DNA from: Arthrobacter sp. ov118
GTDB taxonomy: Bacteria; Actinomycetota; Actinomycetes; Actinomycetales; Micrococcaceae
Assembly: GCF_900116495.1 (NCBI RefSeq)
Contig: NZ_FPAY01000001.1
Location: forward strand, 124,001-188,000
Direction of reading: 5' to 3'
Length of the DNA stretch: 64,000 nt
This document shows positions 1 through 11,100 of this stretch, one piece after another. The position numbers and the translations under genes were made by a program. The first letter of the stretch is position 1. Every line of letters begins with the position of its first letter. The notes beneath the pieces were generated by a model, which ran no database searches, was not told the DNA's origin, and worked only from the letters and a program-made list of their open reading frames with translations.

Positions 1-105
1 GGCGACGGCCGGTTCCCCGAGGGAACGGGCGATGGTCAGCAGCTCCAGGCTGGACTTCTTCAGCACCTGGCCGGGGTTGTCGATGAAAACAAGTACTTTT
101 GGCAT
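1..105 (-). CDS. etfA: Electron transfer flavoprotein subunit alpha, N-terminal fragment
   Basis: Only the first 35 codons lie in the window; the reading frame runs off the left edge. The visible N-terminus begins MPKVLVFIDNPGQVLKKSSL, typical of bacterial EtfA, which with EtfB carries FAD and passes electrons from acyl-CoA and other dehydrogenases to the quinone pool. It starts 15 bp after the stop of etfB, so the two form one transcription unit. The assignment rests on the short N-terminus plus the adjacent etfB. Confidence 0.8.
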   Translation of the reverse strand, partial: MPKVLVFIDNPGQVLKKSSLELLTIARSLGEPAVA

Positions 106-120
106 GTTCGGATAATCCCC

Positions 121-933
121 TTAGAGCAGCTTCTGGGCGGCCAGGAACTCGACCAGCTGGATGCCGGCGTCGCCTTCGTCGGTGATGATGGTGCCGGCCG
201 TGCGCGGCGGGCGGGCCTCTGCGGTTTCGACCGCGGTCCAGGAACCGGCCCTGCCCACCTGCGAGGCGTCCACGCCGATGTCGGCGAGGGACAGCGTGGT
301 GATGGTCTTCTTCTTGGCCGCCATGATGCCCTTGAAGTTGGGGTACCGGGGGTCGTTGATCTGGTCGGTGACCGAGACGACGGCCGGCAGCGGGGCCTCG
401 ATGGTGTCCGAGTGGGAGTCGCCGTCGCGGCGGGCGGTGAGCTTGCCGCCGTCGAGCTCCAGCGACGCCGCGAACGTCACCTGCGGAAGACCCAGGCGTT
501 CGGCGAGTTGTGCCGGGACCAGGGAGGTCTCGCCGTCGGTGGAGGCCATGCCGGTGAGGATCAGGTCCGCGGGGGTCTCCGCGCCGAGGTGCCTGATCGC
601 CGCGGCCAGTGCCAGGGATGTTGCTGCGGCGTCCGAACCGGCCAGGGCGTCGTCGCTGAGGTGCACGCCTTCCGTGGCGCCGATCTGCAGGGATTTCTTC
701 ACCGCGTTGACTGCCCCGGCCGGGCCCATGCTCAGGGCAATGACTTTGTTGCCGGCCGCTTCTCCGCCGCGGGCCTCGATCAGTTGCAGGGCCGCTTCCA
801 AGGCGTATTCATCCAGTTCGGAGAGGATGCTTTCGGAGCGGTCCGTGGTGTGGCCCTCGCCAGTGAGATGGCGGTCGAACTGCGCATCCGGGACGTGCTT
901 GACCAGCACAATGATTTTCAGAGTCTCTTCCAC
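121..933 (-). CDS. etfB: Electron transfer flavoprotein subunit beta
   Basis: EtfB is the AMP-binding partner of EtfA in the heterodimeric flavoprotein that relays electrons from dehydrogenases. The 270-residue product has the family start (KIIVLVKHVPDAQFDRHLTG near residues 6-25), the nucleotide-binding stretch LILTGMASTDGETS (about 124-137), and the ETF-beta signature ending in a lysine run (DPRYPNFKGIMAAKKK, about 194-209). Length is normal for the family. The chosen start is GTG; the ribosome-binding site is weak and a start a few codons later is possible. It is followed at once by etfA. Confidence 0.93.
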   Translation of the reverse strand: MEETLKIIVLVKHVPDAQFDRHLTGEGHTTDRSESILSELDEYALEAALQLIEARGGEAAGNKVIALSMGPAGAVNAVKKSLQIGATEGVHLSDDALAGSDAAATSLALAAAIRHLGAETPADLILTGMASTDGETSLVPAQLAERLGLPQVTFAASLELDGGKLTARRDGDSHSDTIEAPLPAVVSVTDQINDPRYPNFKGIMAAKKKTITTLSLADIGVDASQVGRAGSWTAVETAEARPPRTAGTIITDEGDAGIQLVEFLAAQKLL

Positions 934-1091
934 TGTGTCTACAGCAGCCTTCCATGCGGGTGGATAGCCGCCCCTGGCGGGGTCATGGCCACGGAACGCC
1001 CGTAGCCGGGCTGTTCCTAGCTAACCATATAGCCGCCACGGGACGCGGCCTGGGTTAACGCCTGTGTCAGGGCCCTGTCCCGGGCACGGCA

Positions 1092-1127
1092 AAGGCCGGG
1101 CCGCACCGGTTGGTGCTGCCCGGCCTT
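1092..1127 (-). terminator. Hairpin terminator of the HtrA protease gene
   Basis: A 10-bp GC-rich outer stem (1092-1101 with 1118-1127) and a 5-bp inner stem (1103-1107 with 1112-1116) around a GGTT loop lie just past the htrA stop. No strong U-tract follows. It separates htrA from etfB downstream. Confidence 0.6.
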
Positions 1128-1142
1128 GCTACTGCACTGCTT

Positions 1143-2723
<1,581 letters not shown>

Positions 2724-2881
2724 GGGACTTCCTTTCATCCTCTTCTGCCTATTAACTATGGACGCCCTGACTGATACTAGAGCGGACGTTTGCTGGGAGG
2801 TTCCTGAACAAACGGACGGCACGCTGCGGGCAGGTGTTTTCCCTTCTTAAGCGCGTTTCGCTGGTGGCATATTCCCGTAGA

Positions 2882-2910
2882 TGGACTGCCAATTGGGTGC
2901 AACATAGAAT
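2882..2910 (+). promoter_or_regulatory. Candidate promoter of the TPM-domain gene
   Basis: TGGACT at 2882-2887 and TAGAAT at 2905-2910 are separated by 17 bp, a fair match to a housekeeping -35/-10 pair. The start of transcription would fall near 2917, giving a leader of about 105 nt before the ATG at 3022. Confidence 0.45.
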
Positions 2911-3021
2911 CAAATGGAATTGCCACAGCGACCTGCGGCTTTACATCTGCGTGGGGGCGCTGCTGCATTCTGGAACGACTGGTTCGACCGAACCGGTCGC
3001 AGAAGTGCTGAAGGGTTGCAC

Positions 3022-5094
3022 ATGCGGTCTAAGTTGAATCGTTTCCTCGCCGTCCTTGGCGTGGCCGGATTGCTGGCGCTTCCCGCCGCTCCGGCTATGG
3101 CCGAAGATCCGGTCACCATCCCGTCGGGGCAGAACATCGTGGACAGCGGAAACCTGCTTGGCGGCCGCAAGGGCGAAGTCCAGGACGCCATCCAGACGCT
3201 CCTGAAGGACCACAAGTACAACCTCTACGTCATCACGGCCAAAAGGTTTGAGAACCCCACAGACCCCAAGGCGTGGGCCCAGGCGGTCGCCACGAACAAG
3301 GGCATGGGCAAGGCCGACGTCATCCTCACCATGTCCGATGACGGCCACTACTACTTCTCCCCCAGCTCGGCCAGCGCCATCTATTCCAAGACGAGCAACA
3401 TCGCGCAGAACGCAATCGTTCCAAACCTTGCCGGCGGAAAGCGCGACTTCGCGCAGGCGGCCATTGACACCGCCGCCGCCGTGGGTGACGCGGCCGGCGG
3501 CGGCAGCGGGACCGTGCCGTCCGGCGCCGGAGCGGGCAGCGCCGTCCTCGTGGGGGTCGGCGTCGTGGCCGCAGGCGGGGCCGGAGCCTACCTGTACCTC
3601 CGCAACCGCCGGAAGAAGGCCGCCCAAGGCGCTGGGGCCACACACGGGTCTGAAGCCGGGCAGCCGGACCCCCTGGCGGGACTCAGCGTGGCGGAGCTGC
3701 GCCGGAAGAGCGATTCGTTGTTGATCGAGGCCGACGACGCTATCAAGTCCAGCGAGCAGGAACTGGGATTCGCCCAGGCCCAGTACGGCGACTCGGCGGT
3801 CGGCAACTTCACCAAGGCGCTGCAGGAGGCCAAGGGCCACATGACGGAGTCGTTCAAGCTGCAGCAGCAGCTCGACGACCACATTCCCGACACCGAGGAG
3901 CAGCAACGGAGCTGGCTCGGAGAAATTATCCGCCGCTCCGAAGCCGCCCTGGCATCGCTGCAGGAGCAGAAAGCGGACTTCGATTCTCTCCGGGAGCTGG
4001 AGAAGAACGCGCCGCAGGCCCTGGCCGCCGTCGGCACCGGAGCCGCGGACGCCCAGGCCAAGATTGCCAGCGCGGAACGTTCGCTCACTGAGCTGCGCGC
4101 CAAGTACGCCGAGAGCGCGCTGGTCCCGGTGGCGGACAACATCAAGCAGGCGAAGGAACGCCTCGACTTCGTGCAGAACGCCTCCGCTGCGGCGAAGGAA
4201 AAGCTTGCCACGGGCGAGAACAGCCTGGCCGCGGTGGCCGTGCGTGCCGCTGAGGAAAGCCTGCACCAGACGAACGTGCTGATCGGCGCGATCACCAAGG
4301 TGGCCGGCAGCCTCGACGAAGCGCGCAACGGCCTGGAAGCCGCCGTCGTCGACACAGCACAGGACCTGGCCCAGGCGAAGGCGATGCTCCAGTCCGGCGC
4401 CCATCCTGAACTTTCCGGCCCGGTGGCCGCCGGGGAAGCGGCGCTGGCGCAGGTCAGGGCCGAGATCCAGGGCGGCAAGATCGATCCCATCGCCACCCTG
4501 GAACGGATCGCGACGGCGCACCAGACGCTCGACCAGTCGCTGGCTGGAATCCGCGACCAACAGGAACAGGCGCGCCGCGCCCAGGCTTCGCTGCAGCAGA
4601 CCATCATGTCGGCCCAGGCGCAGATCAGTGCGACGTCGGACTACATCACCGCCCGCCGCGGCGGCGTGGGTACTGAGGCCCGCACGCGCTTGGCGGAAGC
4701 CCAGCGGAACCTGGACTACGCTCTCTCCATCTCCCGCACCGACCCGGTCACGGCCGTGCAGTACGCGCAGCAGGCGTACTCGCTGGCCGCACAGGCCGCA
4801 CAGCTGGCCCAGTCCGATGTTGACCACTTCGACGGCTACGCCAACCAGGGTTACGGCCGTGGCGGGATGTTCGGCGGCAGCGGCGGCGGAGGGCTCGGCG
4901 GCGCCATCCTCGGCGGTATCCTTATCAACTCGATCCTCCACGGCGGAGGCGGCGGAGGCTGGGGCGGCGGTGGCGGCTGGGGCGGCGACGACTCCGGCGG
5001 AGGATGGGGCGGCGGCGACTCCGGCGGAGGATGGGGCGGCGGCGACTTCGGCGGGGGCGGTGACTTCGGCGGCGGCGACTCGGGCAGTTTCTAG
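3022..5094 (+). CDS. Secreted/membrane TPM-domain protein with long coiled coil and Gly-rich tail
   Basis: A 690-residue protein. A signal peptide (cut likely after AMA, about residue 27) is followed by a TPM (YgcG-type) domain to about 165, a transmembrane helix (about 171-195, then RNRRKK), several hundred residues of Ala/Gln/Glu-rich coiled coil, and a tail after about 610 made of GGGGWGGG repeats. TPM domains of this type are linked to photosystem II repair in plants and are of uncertain role in bacteria. The start is ATG 3022 with AAGGG upstream. It sits 125 bp before a PspA homologue on the same strand, so a joint role in membrane maintenance is likely (inference). The tail contains 27-nt DNA repeats, which may vary in number. 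Confidence 0.85.
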   Translation: MRSKLNRFLAVLGVAGLLALPAAPAMAEDPVTIPSGQNIVDSGNLLGGRKGEVQDAIQTLLKDHKYNLYVITAKRFENPTDPKAWAQAVATNKGMGKADVILTMSDDGHYYFSPSSASAIYSKTSNIAQNAIVPNLAGGKRDFAQAAIDTAAAVGDAAGGGSGTVPSGAGAGSAVLVGVGVVAAGGAGAYLYLRNRRKKAAQGAGATHGSEAGQPDPLAGLSVAELRRKSDSLLIEADDAIKSSEQELGFAQAQYGDSAVGNFTKALQEAKGHMTESFKLQQQLDDHIPDTEEQQRSWLGEIIRRSEAALASLQEQKADFDSLRELEKNAPQALAAVGTGAADAQAKIASAERSLTELRAKYAESALVPVADNIKQAKERLDFVQNASAAAKEKLATGENSLAAVAVRAAEESLHQTNVLIGAITKVAGSLDEARNGLEAAVVDTAQDLAQAKAMLQSGAHPELSGPVAAGEAALAQVRAEIQGGKIDPIATLERIATAHQTLDQSLAGIRDQQEQARRAQASLQQTIMSAQAQISATSDYITARRGGVGTEARTRLAEAQRNLDYALSISRTDPVTAVQYAQQAYSLAAQAAQLAQSDVDHFDGYANQGYGRGGMFGGSGGGGLGGAILGGILINSILHGGGGGGWGGGGGWGGDDSGGGWGGGDSGGGWGGGDFGGGGDFGGGDSGSF

Positions 5095-5219
5095 CCTGCG
5101 CGCGCCGCACGGAAACATTCCAGACCACGCGCCGGCTCAAACGCGCCGGTTGCAGGGAGAAGCGATACATCTGTTCACTGGAATCAGTGAGACAACTGAG
5201 CAGGACGAAAGGTAACACC

Positions 5220-6011
5220 ATGGTTAAGCAGTCCATTTTCGGCCGCATGGCGCAGCTGGCGAAGGCCAACATCAACTCGTTGCTGGACCAGGCGGAGGAT
5301 CCTCAGAAAATGCTGGACCAGATGGTCCGTGACTACTCGAACAACATTGCCGAGGCTGAGTCCGCCGTCGCCCAGACCATCGGCAACCTGCGAATGCTCC
5401 AGGACGACTACAACGAGGACATCCGCAACGCCCAGGACTGGGGCAACAAGGCCCTCGCCGCGTCCCGCAAGGCCGACGAATACCGGGCCAAGGGCGACTC
5501 CGGTGATGCGGTGAAGTTCGATAACCTGGCCAAGGTTGCGCTGCAGCGCCAGATCGCCTCTGAGAATGAGGCAAGGGCCGCCGAGCCGAGCATCGCATCC
5601 CAGACCGAAGTGGTGGACAAGCTCAAGCAGGGCCTTGACCAGATGAAGGGCAAGCTCAACGAACTGACCAGCAAGCGCAATGAGCTGGTGGCCCGGTCTA
5701 AGACCGCCGCGGCGCAGAGCCAGGTGCACGACGCCCTCAAGAGCATCAACATCATGGACCCCACCTCCGAGGTGGGCCGTTTCGAAGAGAAGATCCGCCG
5801 GGAGGAAGCCAAGGTCCGGGGCCAGCAGGAGCTCGCTGCCTCGAGCCTGGACGCCCAGTTCGAGTCGCTGGAGGATCTGGGCGAGCAGACCGAGATCGAA
5901 GCCCGGCTGGCGGCGCTGAAGTCCGGCGGCTCCCCCGCGGCCATCGGTACCGGCGACCGGGCCGCCGCGTCCAACTCCACGGTTGAGGAAGCCGACTTCG
6001 ACAAGCTCTAA
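5220..6011 (+). CDS. PspA/IM30 family phage-shock protein
   Basis: A 263-residue, nearly all alpha-helical protein of the PspA/IM30 (ESCRT-III-like) family, which binds stressed membranes from the cytoplasmic face and forms protective assemblies. The N-terminus (SIFGRMAQLAKANINSLLDQ) is the usual amphipathic helix; EDPQKMLDQMVRDY and long Glu/Lys/Gln coiled-coil segments follow. Length is near the family norm, with a short disordered tail (about 240-263). The start ATG 5220 has AAAGG upstream. It follows the TPM-domain gene and is probably co-transcribed with it. Confidence 0.92.
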   Translation: MVKQSIFGRMAQLAKANINSLLDQAEDPQKMLDQMVRDYSNNIAEAESAVAQTIGNLRMLQDDYNEDIRNAQDWGNKALAASRKADEYRAKGDSGDAVKFDNLAKVALQRQIASENEARAAEPSIASQTEVVDKLKQGLDQMKGKLNELTSKRNELVARSKTAAAQSQVHDALKSINIMDPTSEVGRFEEKIRREEAKVRGQQELAASSLDAQFESLEDLGEQTEIEARLAALKSGGSPAAIGTGDRAAASNSTVEEADFDKL

Positions 6012-6030
6012 ACGGCCCGCGGTTCCGGAG

Positions 6031-6062
6031 ACCGGGGTCCGAACCCCGATTCGGGCCCCGGT
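6031..6062 (+). terminator. Terminator-like hairpin after the PspA gene
   Basis: A 12-bp stem (6031-6042 with 6051-6062, one G-T pair) around an 8-nt loop lies 20 bp after the stop. No clear U-tract follows. Confidence 0.5.
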
Positions 6063-6120
6063 TCCCCATCATGGCCGGGTTTCCGCGGTCCGCCTGAGAT
6101 TCCAGGCGCACCGCAGAAGC

Positions 6121-6174
6121 CCGGCCTTTGTTGTGCCGTGCCTTTCTTGTGCCGGCCTTTGTTGTGCCGTGCCT
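6121..6174. repeat. Two direct copies of a 23-bp sequence, 31 bp apart
   Basis: The 23-bp sequence beginning CCGGCCTTTGTTGTGCC occurs at 6121-6143 and again at 6152-6174, just upstream of the photolyase gene. No function is evident. Confidence 0.8.
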
Positions 6175-6188
6175 CCGAACCGCGCGTG

Positions 6189-6194
6189 TACCGT
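6189..6194 (+). promoter_or_regulatory. -10 box for leaderless photolyase mRNA
   Basis: TACCGT lies exactly 6 nt before the ATG at 6201 and no Shine-Dalgarno sequence is present, matching the TANNNT-N6-start pattern of leaderless actinobacterial genes. Confidence 0.5.
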
Positions 6195-6200
6195 GGATCC

Positions 6201-7625
6201 ATGTCTGCGACCCTTGTCTGGCTCCGCGACGACCTCCGGCTGGATGACAATCCTGCGCTGGCCGAGGCCGCCGCTTTGGGCACTTCCCTGACCGTTGTCT
6301 ATGTCCTCGACGAGGAATCGCCGGGCGTCCGGCCGCTGGGCGGTGCCGTGAAGTGGTGGCTGCACCACTCCCTGGCCCGGCTCGGGGCCGCCCTGGAGGC
6401 CGCGGGCTCGCGGCTGGTGCTCCGCCGCGGCCCGGCGGCGCGCATCATCAAGGACCTCGCCACGGAGACGTCTGCCGACACCCTGCTGTGGAACCGCCGT
6501 TACGGCGGCCCCGAGCGCACCGTCGATGCCGGGCTGAAGAAATGGGCCACTGCCGCGGGCATCAGCACCACGAGCTACCAGGCCAACCTCATGTTCGAGC
6601 CGTGGACGGTGCGGACGGGCGGCGGCGGGCCCTACAAGGTCTACACGCCGTTCTGGAGGGCCTGCCTTGCGGGCGCCGAGCCGCGCTTACCAGTGGCCGC
6701 CCCGGACCGCCTGCCGGCCCCGGCGCACACCTCGGCGGGAGCCCCGCCCGCGAGCGAACCGCTCGAAAGCTGGGGTCTGCTCCCCCGCAATCCCGACTGG
6801 AGTGCCGGGCTGGCAGGCACCTGGACGCCGGGCGAAGCCGGCGCCCATAACCGACTGGCGGACTTCGTGGACGGGCCGGCAGCCCAATACGGCAGCGGAC
6901 GCGATATCCCCGGCGTCGAAGGCACCAGCCGGCTGTCGCCCCATCTGCGGTTTGGCGAGATCAGCCCGTTCCGGATCTGGCACACGCTCCGGGAACACTA
7001 CGGACCGGGGGCGCCGCCCGACGTCGGGATCTTCCGTTCCGAACTCGGCTGGCGCGAGTTTTGCTGGCAGCTGCTGTACGAGAACCCGGACCTGGCGACG
7101 CAGAACTACCGGCCGGAGTTCGACCGCTTTCAGTGGCAAACCCCGTTGGCAACCGAGCTGGCAGCCTGGCAGCAGGGCCGCACGGGCTTCCCGCTGGTCG
7201 ACGCGGGCATGCGCCAGCTCTGGCAGACCGGCTGGATGCACAACCGGGTGCGGATGGCGGCGGCGTCATTTCTGGTGAAGAACCTGCTGGCGGACTGGCG
7301 GGTGGGCGAGGCGTGGTTTTGGGACACGCTGGTCGATGCTGATGCCGCAAGCAACCCGGCCAACTGGCAGTGGGTGGCCGGTTCCGGGGCCGACGCCTCA
7401 CCGTATTTTCGGATCTTCAACCCGGTTACGCAGAGCAAGAAGTTCGACGCCGCCGGACGTTACCTGCGCGCGTACGTTCAAGAACTGGCCGCACTGGATG
7501 ACAAGTCCGTCCACGAGCCCTGGAAGGCCGACGGCGGCGCCCCAGGCTACCCTGCACCCATTGTGGACCTGGCCGAGTCCCGGGCGCGTGCGCTGGTGAC
7601 CTACCAGCGGCTTAAGGACGGCTGA
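6201..7625 (+). CDS. phrB: Deoxyribodipyrimidine photolyase
   Basis: A 474-residue class I cryptochrome/photolyase that splits UV-induced pyrimidine dimers using FADH and blue light. The N-terminal alpha/beta antenna domain begins TLVWLRDDLRLDDNPAL. The FAD domain has GWREFCWQLLYENPDL, the conserved WMHNRVRM segment, and WFWDTLVDADAASNPANWQW with the Asn that contacts the flavin N5 region. Length is normal. The ATG at 6201 is supported by the upstream -10 box and by homologous N-termini beginning just before TLVWLRDDLR. The gene stands alone and ends at a strong bidirectional terminator. Confidence 0.95.
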   Translation: MSATLVWLRDDLRLDDNPALAEAAALGTSLTVVYVLDEESPGVRPLGGAVKWWLHHSLARLGAALEAAGSRLVLRRGPAARIIKDLATETSADTLLWNRRYGGPERTVDAGLKKWATAAGISTTSYQANLMFEPWTVRTGGGGPYKVYTPFWRACLAGAEPRLPVAAPDRLPAPAHTSAGAPPASEPLESWGLLPRNPDWSAGLAGTWTPGEAGAHNRLADFVDGPAAQYGSGRDIPGVEGTSRLSPHLRFGEISPFRIWHTLREHYGPGAPPDVGIFRSELGWREFCWQLLYENPDLATQNYRPEFDRFQWQTPLATELAAWQQGRTGFPLVDAGMRQLWQTGWMHNRVRMAAASFLVKNLLADWRVGEAWFWDTLVDADAASNPANWQWVAGSGADASPYFRIFNPVTQSKKFDAAGRYLRAYVQELAALDDKSVHEPWKADGGAPGYPAPIVDLAESRARALVTYQRLKDG

Positions 7626-7632
7626 GAACAGG

Positions 7633-7662
7633 AAAGGCCCGGATCAACAGATCCGGGCCTTT
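7633..7662. terminator. Bidirectional terminator
   Basis: A perfect 12-bp stem (7633-7644 with 7651-7662) with a 6-nt loop, flanked by A and T runs. It serves the photolyase gene on one strand and the first tRNA on the other. Confidence 0.9.
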
Positions 7663-7682
7663 CTGGTACTGCTGGTGTTTTC

Positions 7683-7759
7683 TGGTTGCGGGGACAGGAT
7701 TTGAACCTGTGACCTCTGGGTTATGAGCCCAGCGAGCTACCGAACTGCTCCACCCCGCG
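7683..7759 (-). tRNA. Initiator tRNA-fMet (CAU), copy with encoded CCA
   Basis: The complementary strand folds as a tRNA with anticodon CAU in the loop CTCATAA. Two initiator hallmarks are visible: a C1-A72 mismatch at the top of the acceptor stem (CGCGGGG against CCCCGCA), and three consecutive G-C pairs at the bottom of the anticodon stem (GGG/CCC). The 3' CCA is encoded. A TAGGGT box lies 17-22 bp upstream. Confidence 0.95.
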
Positions 7760-7880
7760 TCGCTCGATCAACAATACCCTACTTTCGGGGCCGCCATGAC
7801 CACCACCGCTTCCGGGCCGACTCCGGCGCTTACCGGGATGCGGCCTGGCACTTGTCGGGATGCGGCCGGGCGCTTAACGC

Positions 7881-7920
7881 AGAAAGTCCGGAACGCTGTT
7901 TCCAGTGTTCCGGACTTTCT
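7881..7920 (-). terminator. Terminator of the second initiator tRNA
   Basis: A 14-bp perfect stem (7881-7894 with 7907-7920) ends in TTTCT on the minus strand, just downstream of the second tRNA gene. Confidence 0.8.
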
Positions 7921-7927
7921 TCTCCAG

Positions 7928-8001
7928 TTGCGGGGACAGGATTTGAACCTGTGACCTCTGGGTTATGAGCCCAGCGAGCTACCGAACTGCTCCACCCCGC
8001 G
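7928..8001 (-). tRNA. Initiator tRNA-fMet (CAU), copy without encoded CCA
   Basis: Identical over the tRNA body to the copy at 7686-7759, with the same CAU anticodon, C1-A72 mismatch and GGG/CCC anticodon stem. The gene ends at the discriminator A; the next bases are CTG, so CCA must be added by nucleotidyltransferase. A TAGAGT box lies 12-17 bp upstream of the 5' end. Confidence 0.95.
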
Positions 8002-8103
8002 TCGCACTAACAACTCTACCCGGCGGGGAACATGAGGCCAAATCGAGGTGGCGTGATGTGCGTCTCCCCGCCGGAGCCCTCCGCCGCCCGCCCGGGAAGC
8101 GAA

Positions 8104-8144
8104 CAGGCCGGGCTTGCCGCTCCATGGAGGGCAAACCCGGCCTG
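8104..8144 (-). terminator. Terminator of the UPF0182 gene
   Basis: A 15-bp stem (8104-8118 with 8130-8144, one G-T pair) encloses the palindromic loop region CTCCATGGAG, about 50 bp past the stop codon of the UPF0182 gene. Confidence 0.65.
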
Positions 8145-8196
8145 TGGCTACCAGAAGGGAACTGCGCCCGATCCTGCGCCTGGTCCTACGGCTGCA

Positions 8197-11100
8197 TCAG
8201 CTGCCGGCTGTCGCTGACGGAGTGGGCGAAGGCGTCGGAGCGGCAGTACCCGACGGTGCCGGGGCGGCCGGAGCCCCCAGCTTCGCTTCCGCCTCAAGGG
8301 CCTTCTGCAGGGCCGCTGCGAGCTTCTTTTGCTGGTCGCCGTACGTTGCAAAGTCGCCCTTGGCGAGGGCGTCCTGGCCGGCCTTGATCGCGGCGTTGGC
8401 CTCATCGAGGGCGGCCTTCAGCTCAGCCTTCGCGTCGGTGGGGCCAGGCGCTGCCGGTGTACCCCCCGGGGTGGTGGGTGCGGCGGGCGTTTGTCCCTTG
8501 TTCGACTTGTCCCCTGCCGCGGCCCCCGAATTTCCACCGAACAACTGGTTCAGCGCCTCATCCAGGGTGGGCGCGAATCCGATCTTGTCGCCAAAGGCCA
8601 CCAGGACCCGCTGCAGCGTCGGATAGGACGTTTCACCCGTGGACCGCAGGTAGACAGGCTGGACGTACGCCATGCCGCCACCGACCGGAAGCGTCAGGAG
8701 GTTGCCGTTGAGCACTGCCGACGCGCCTTGGCGGAGAAGGTTGAGGGCCTGCGAGACGGTGGGGTCGGAGTTGAACTTGTTCTGTGCCTGGCCGGGCCCG
8801 GGGACCTGGGTTTCCGGCGGGATCTGCAGGAGCCTGAGCTGGCCGTAACTCTCAGCCTTGACACCCTTCTTGTTGCCGGCGTCGGAGTCTGCAGCCAGGT
8901 AGCCGTAGAGGACGTTGCGGGCATTTCCGTTGACCACCTGCGGGATGAACGACGAGGTCAGCTGGAACGCCGGCTTGTCCTGGTCCGGCATCTTCAAAGA
9001 CATGTAATACGGCGGCTGCTTGACCTCGTCCTGGACTGTGGGGTCATTCGGAACAGACCAGGCGTCAATGTTTGTGTAGAAGCTGTCGGGATTAGTGACG
9101 TGGTACCGGCCGAGAAGCTCGCGCTGGACCTTGAACAGGTCCTCCGGGTAGCGCACGTGACTCATGAGCGCGCCGGACATCTCGGTATACGGCTTCAGGG
9201 ACGTGGGGAAAACCTTTTGCCAAGCCTTCAGCACGGGGTCCTGGTCATCCCAGGCGTAGAGCGTTACGGACCCGTCATAGGCATCCACTGTGGCCTTCAC
9301 CGAGTTCCGGATGTAGTTCACCGAGTTGTTCGGCAGCGCCACCGTCCGGTTCGCGGCGGTCTGCGAGTCCGCTGTCGCGGCAGAGAGCTGCTCCTGCTGG
9401 GAGTACGGGAAGTAGGGACTCGTGGTGTAACCGTCCACGATCCACTTCACCCGGCCGTCGACGATGGCGGGGTAGGCATTGCCGTCCACGGTCAGGTACG
9501 GCGCGACCTTCTCGACGCGTTCGCGCGGGTTGCGCTCATAGAGGATCTGCGAGTCGGCGTTCACGCCGTCGGAAAGCAGCAGGTCCGAGGACTGGAACTT
9601 GATCGCGTAGAGGATCTTGTTGAAGAAGCTGCCGACGTTCGGGCCGCCGTTGCCGGTGAAGGTGTACTGCGTTTCGCCGTCGCCTTCCTTGGCCGCGGGC
9701 CGGTCCTGCTCACGGTGCGGGGCGCCGTCCGGGGCACCGACGATCGAGTAGTCAGGGGAGTTCTCGCCGAAGTAGACGCGGGGCTGGTAGGTCGTATCGT
9801 TGCCCAGGGCCCCCGTGGACGGGATACCGGCCTGCAGGAAGTCCGGTTTGCCGTCCACCGTGAACTTGTTGCCCTTGGCCGCGACGACGCCGTATCCGTG
9901 GGTGTAGACCACGTGCCGGTTCAGCCAGGACTGCTGGTTCGTGGCGAGTCCGTCCGGGTTCAGTTCACGGACCGCGATGACCGTGTCCTGGATTTTGCCG
10001 TCAATCTGGTAACGGTCCACGTTCAGGGCTTTGGGGAACTGGTAGTAGGGCCGGTACTGCTCAAGCTGCGAGAACGCATCGGAGATCAGGTTCGGGTCCA
10101 GCAGCCGGATGTTGGCGGTGGTCTGCGCATCCGGGGCCAGGGCGCCGGTGGTCGCGTTGGTGGTGGCGTTGTACCGTTTTTCCTGGACCTTATCGAGCCC
10201 GTAGGCGGCCCGGGTCATGGCGATGTTCCGCTTGATGTACTCGTTTTCCAGCGTCTGTTCCGAGGGCCGGACCTGGAACTGCTGGATGACCCAGGGGTAG
10301 ACCCCGCCAGCGAGTATGGCCGTGATGACCAGCATGGCGGTGCCGATCACCGGAAGCCGCCACTTGCCGATCACGGCAGCGACGATGAACAGCACGGCGA
10401 CGATGGCCGCGGCCACGGCCAGGATTGCCTTGGTCGGGATGACTGCGTTGACGTCCGTGTACAGTGCACCGGCCCAGCGTCCGCCGTTGCTCTGCACCGT
10501 GGAATAGCGGTCCAGCCAGAAGTTGATGCCAAGCAGCAGCAGGAAGGCAGCGCCCGTGACGGCCAGGTGGATCTGCGCGGCGCGGCTGGTGAAAATCCCG
10601 CGTTCCATGATCCGGATGCTGCCGTAGAGGTAGTGGGTGAGGATTCCCGCGAGCCCGGCGACTATGGTGACGCTGATGAGGAACCCCGTGATAAAGCCGA
10701 GGAAGGGAAGGGTCATCAGGTAAAAGCTGATATCGAGGCCGAACTGCGGATCGTTCTGGCCGAAGGGTTCCTGGTTGAAGAACAGCAGGACTTTCTGCCA
10801 CTGGCTGGCAGCGGCGCTTCCGGCGAAAAGGCCGAAGAGGATGGGAATCCCGATCATGACGACGCGTCGGACGGGTTCAAGCTGGGCCTGGTAACGGTTC
10901 AGGTTGTCCCGGATGTCCGAATCGGGGGCGTAGACCGGCCGCGCATGGTAGGCAATCCGGATGGCGTAGAAGACGGCGAAAAACATGACGGCGAAGCCGG
11001 TCAGGAACGTCAGCATCCTGGCCAGGTTCTCCGTCAGGAACACTTCGAAGAAGCCCAGCTGCTGGTACCAGAGGACATCCGTCCAGACGTTGGCGAAGAA

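Noticed and set aside
2834..3037. A 67-codon plus-strand frame in the htrA-TPM intergenic region
   Set aside because: No ribosome-binding site, no similarity to a known small protein, and it overlaps the TPM-gene promoter and start.
2941..5118. A 725-codon open frame antisense to the TPM-domain gene
   Set aside because: Low-complexity product mirroring the coiled-coil and Gly-rich codons of the real gene.
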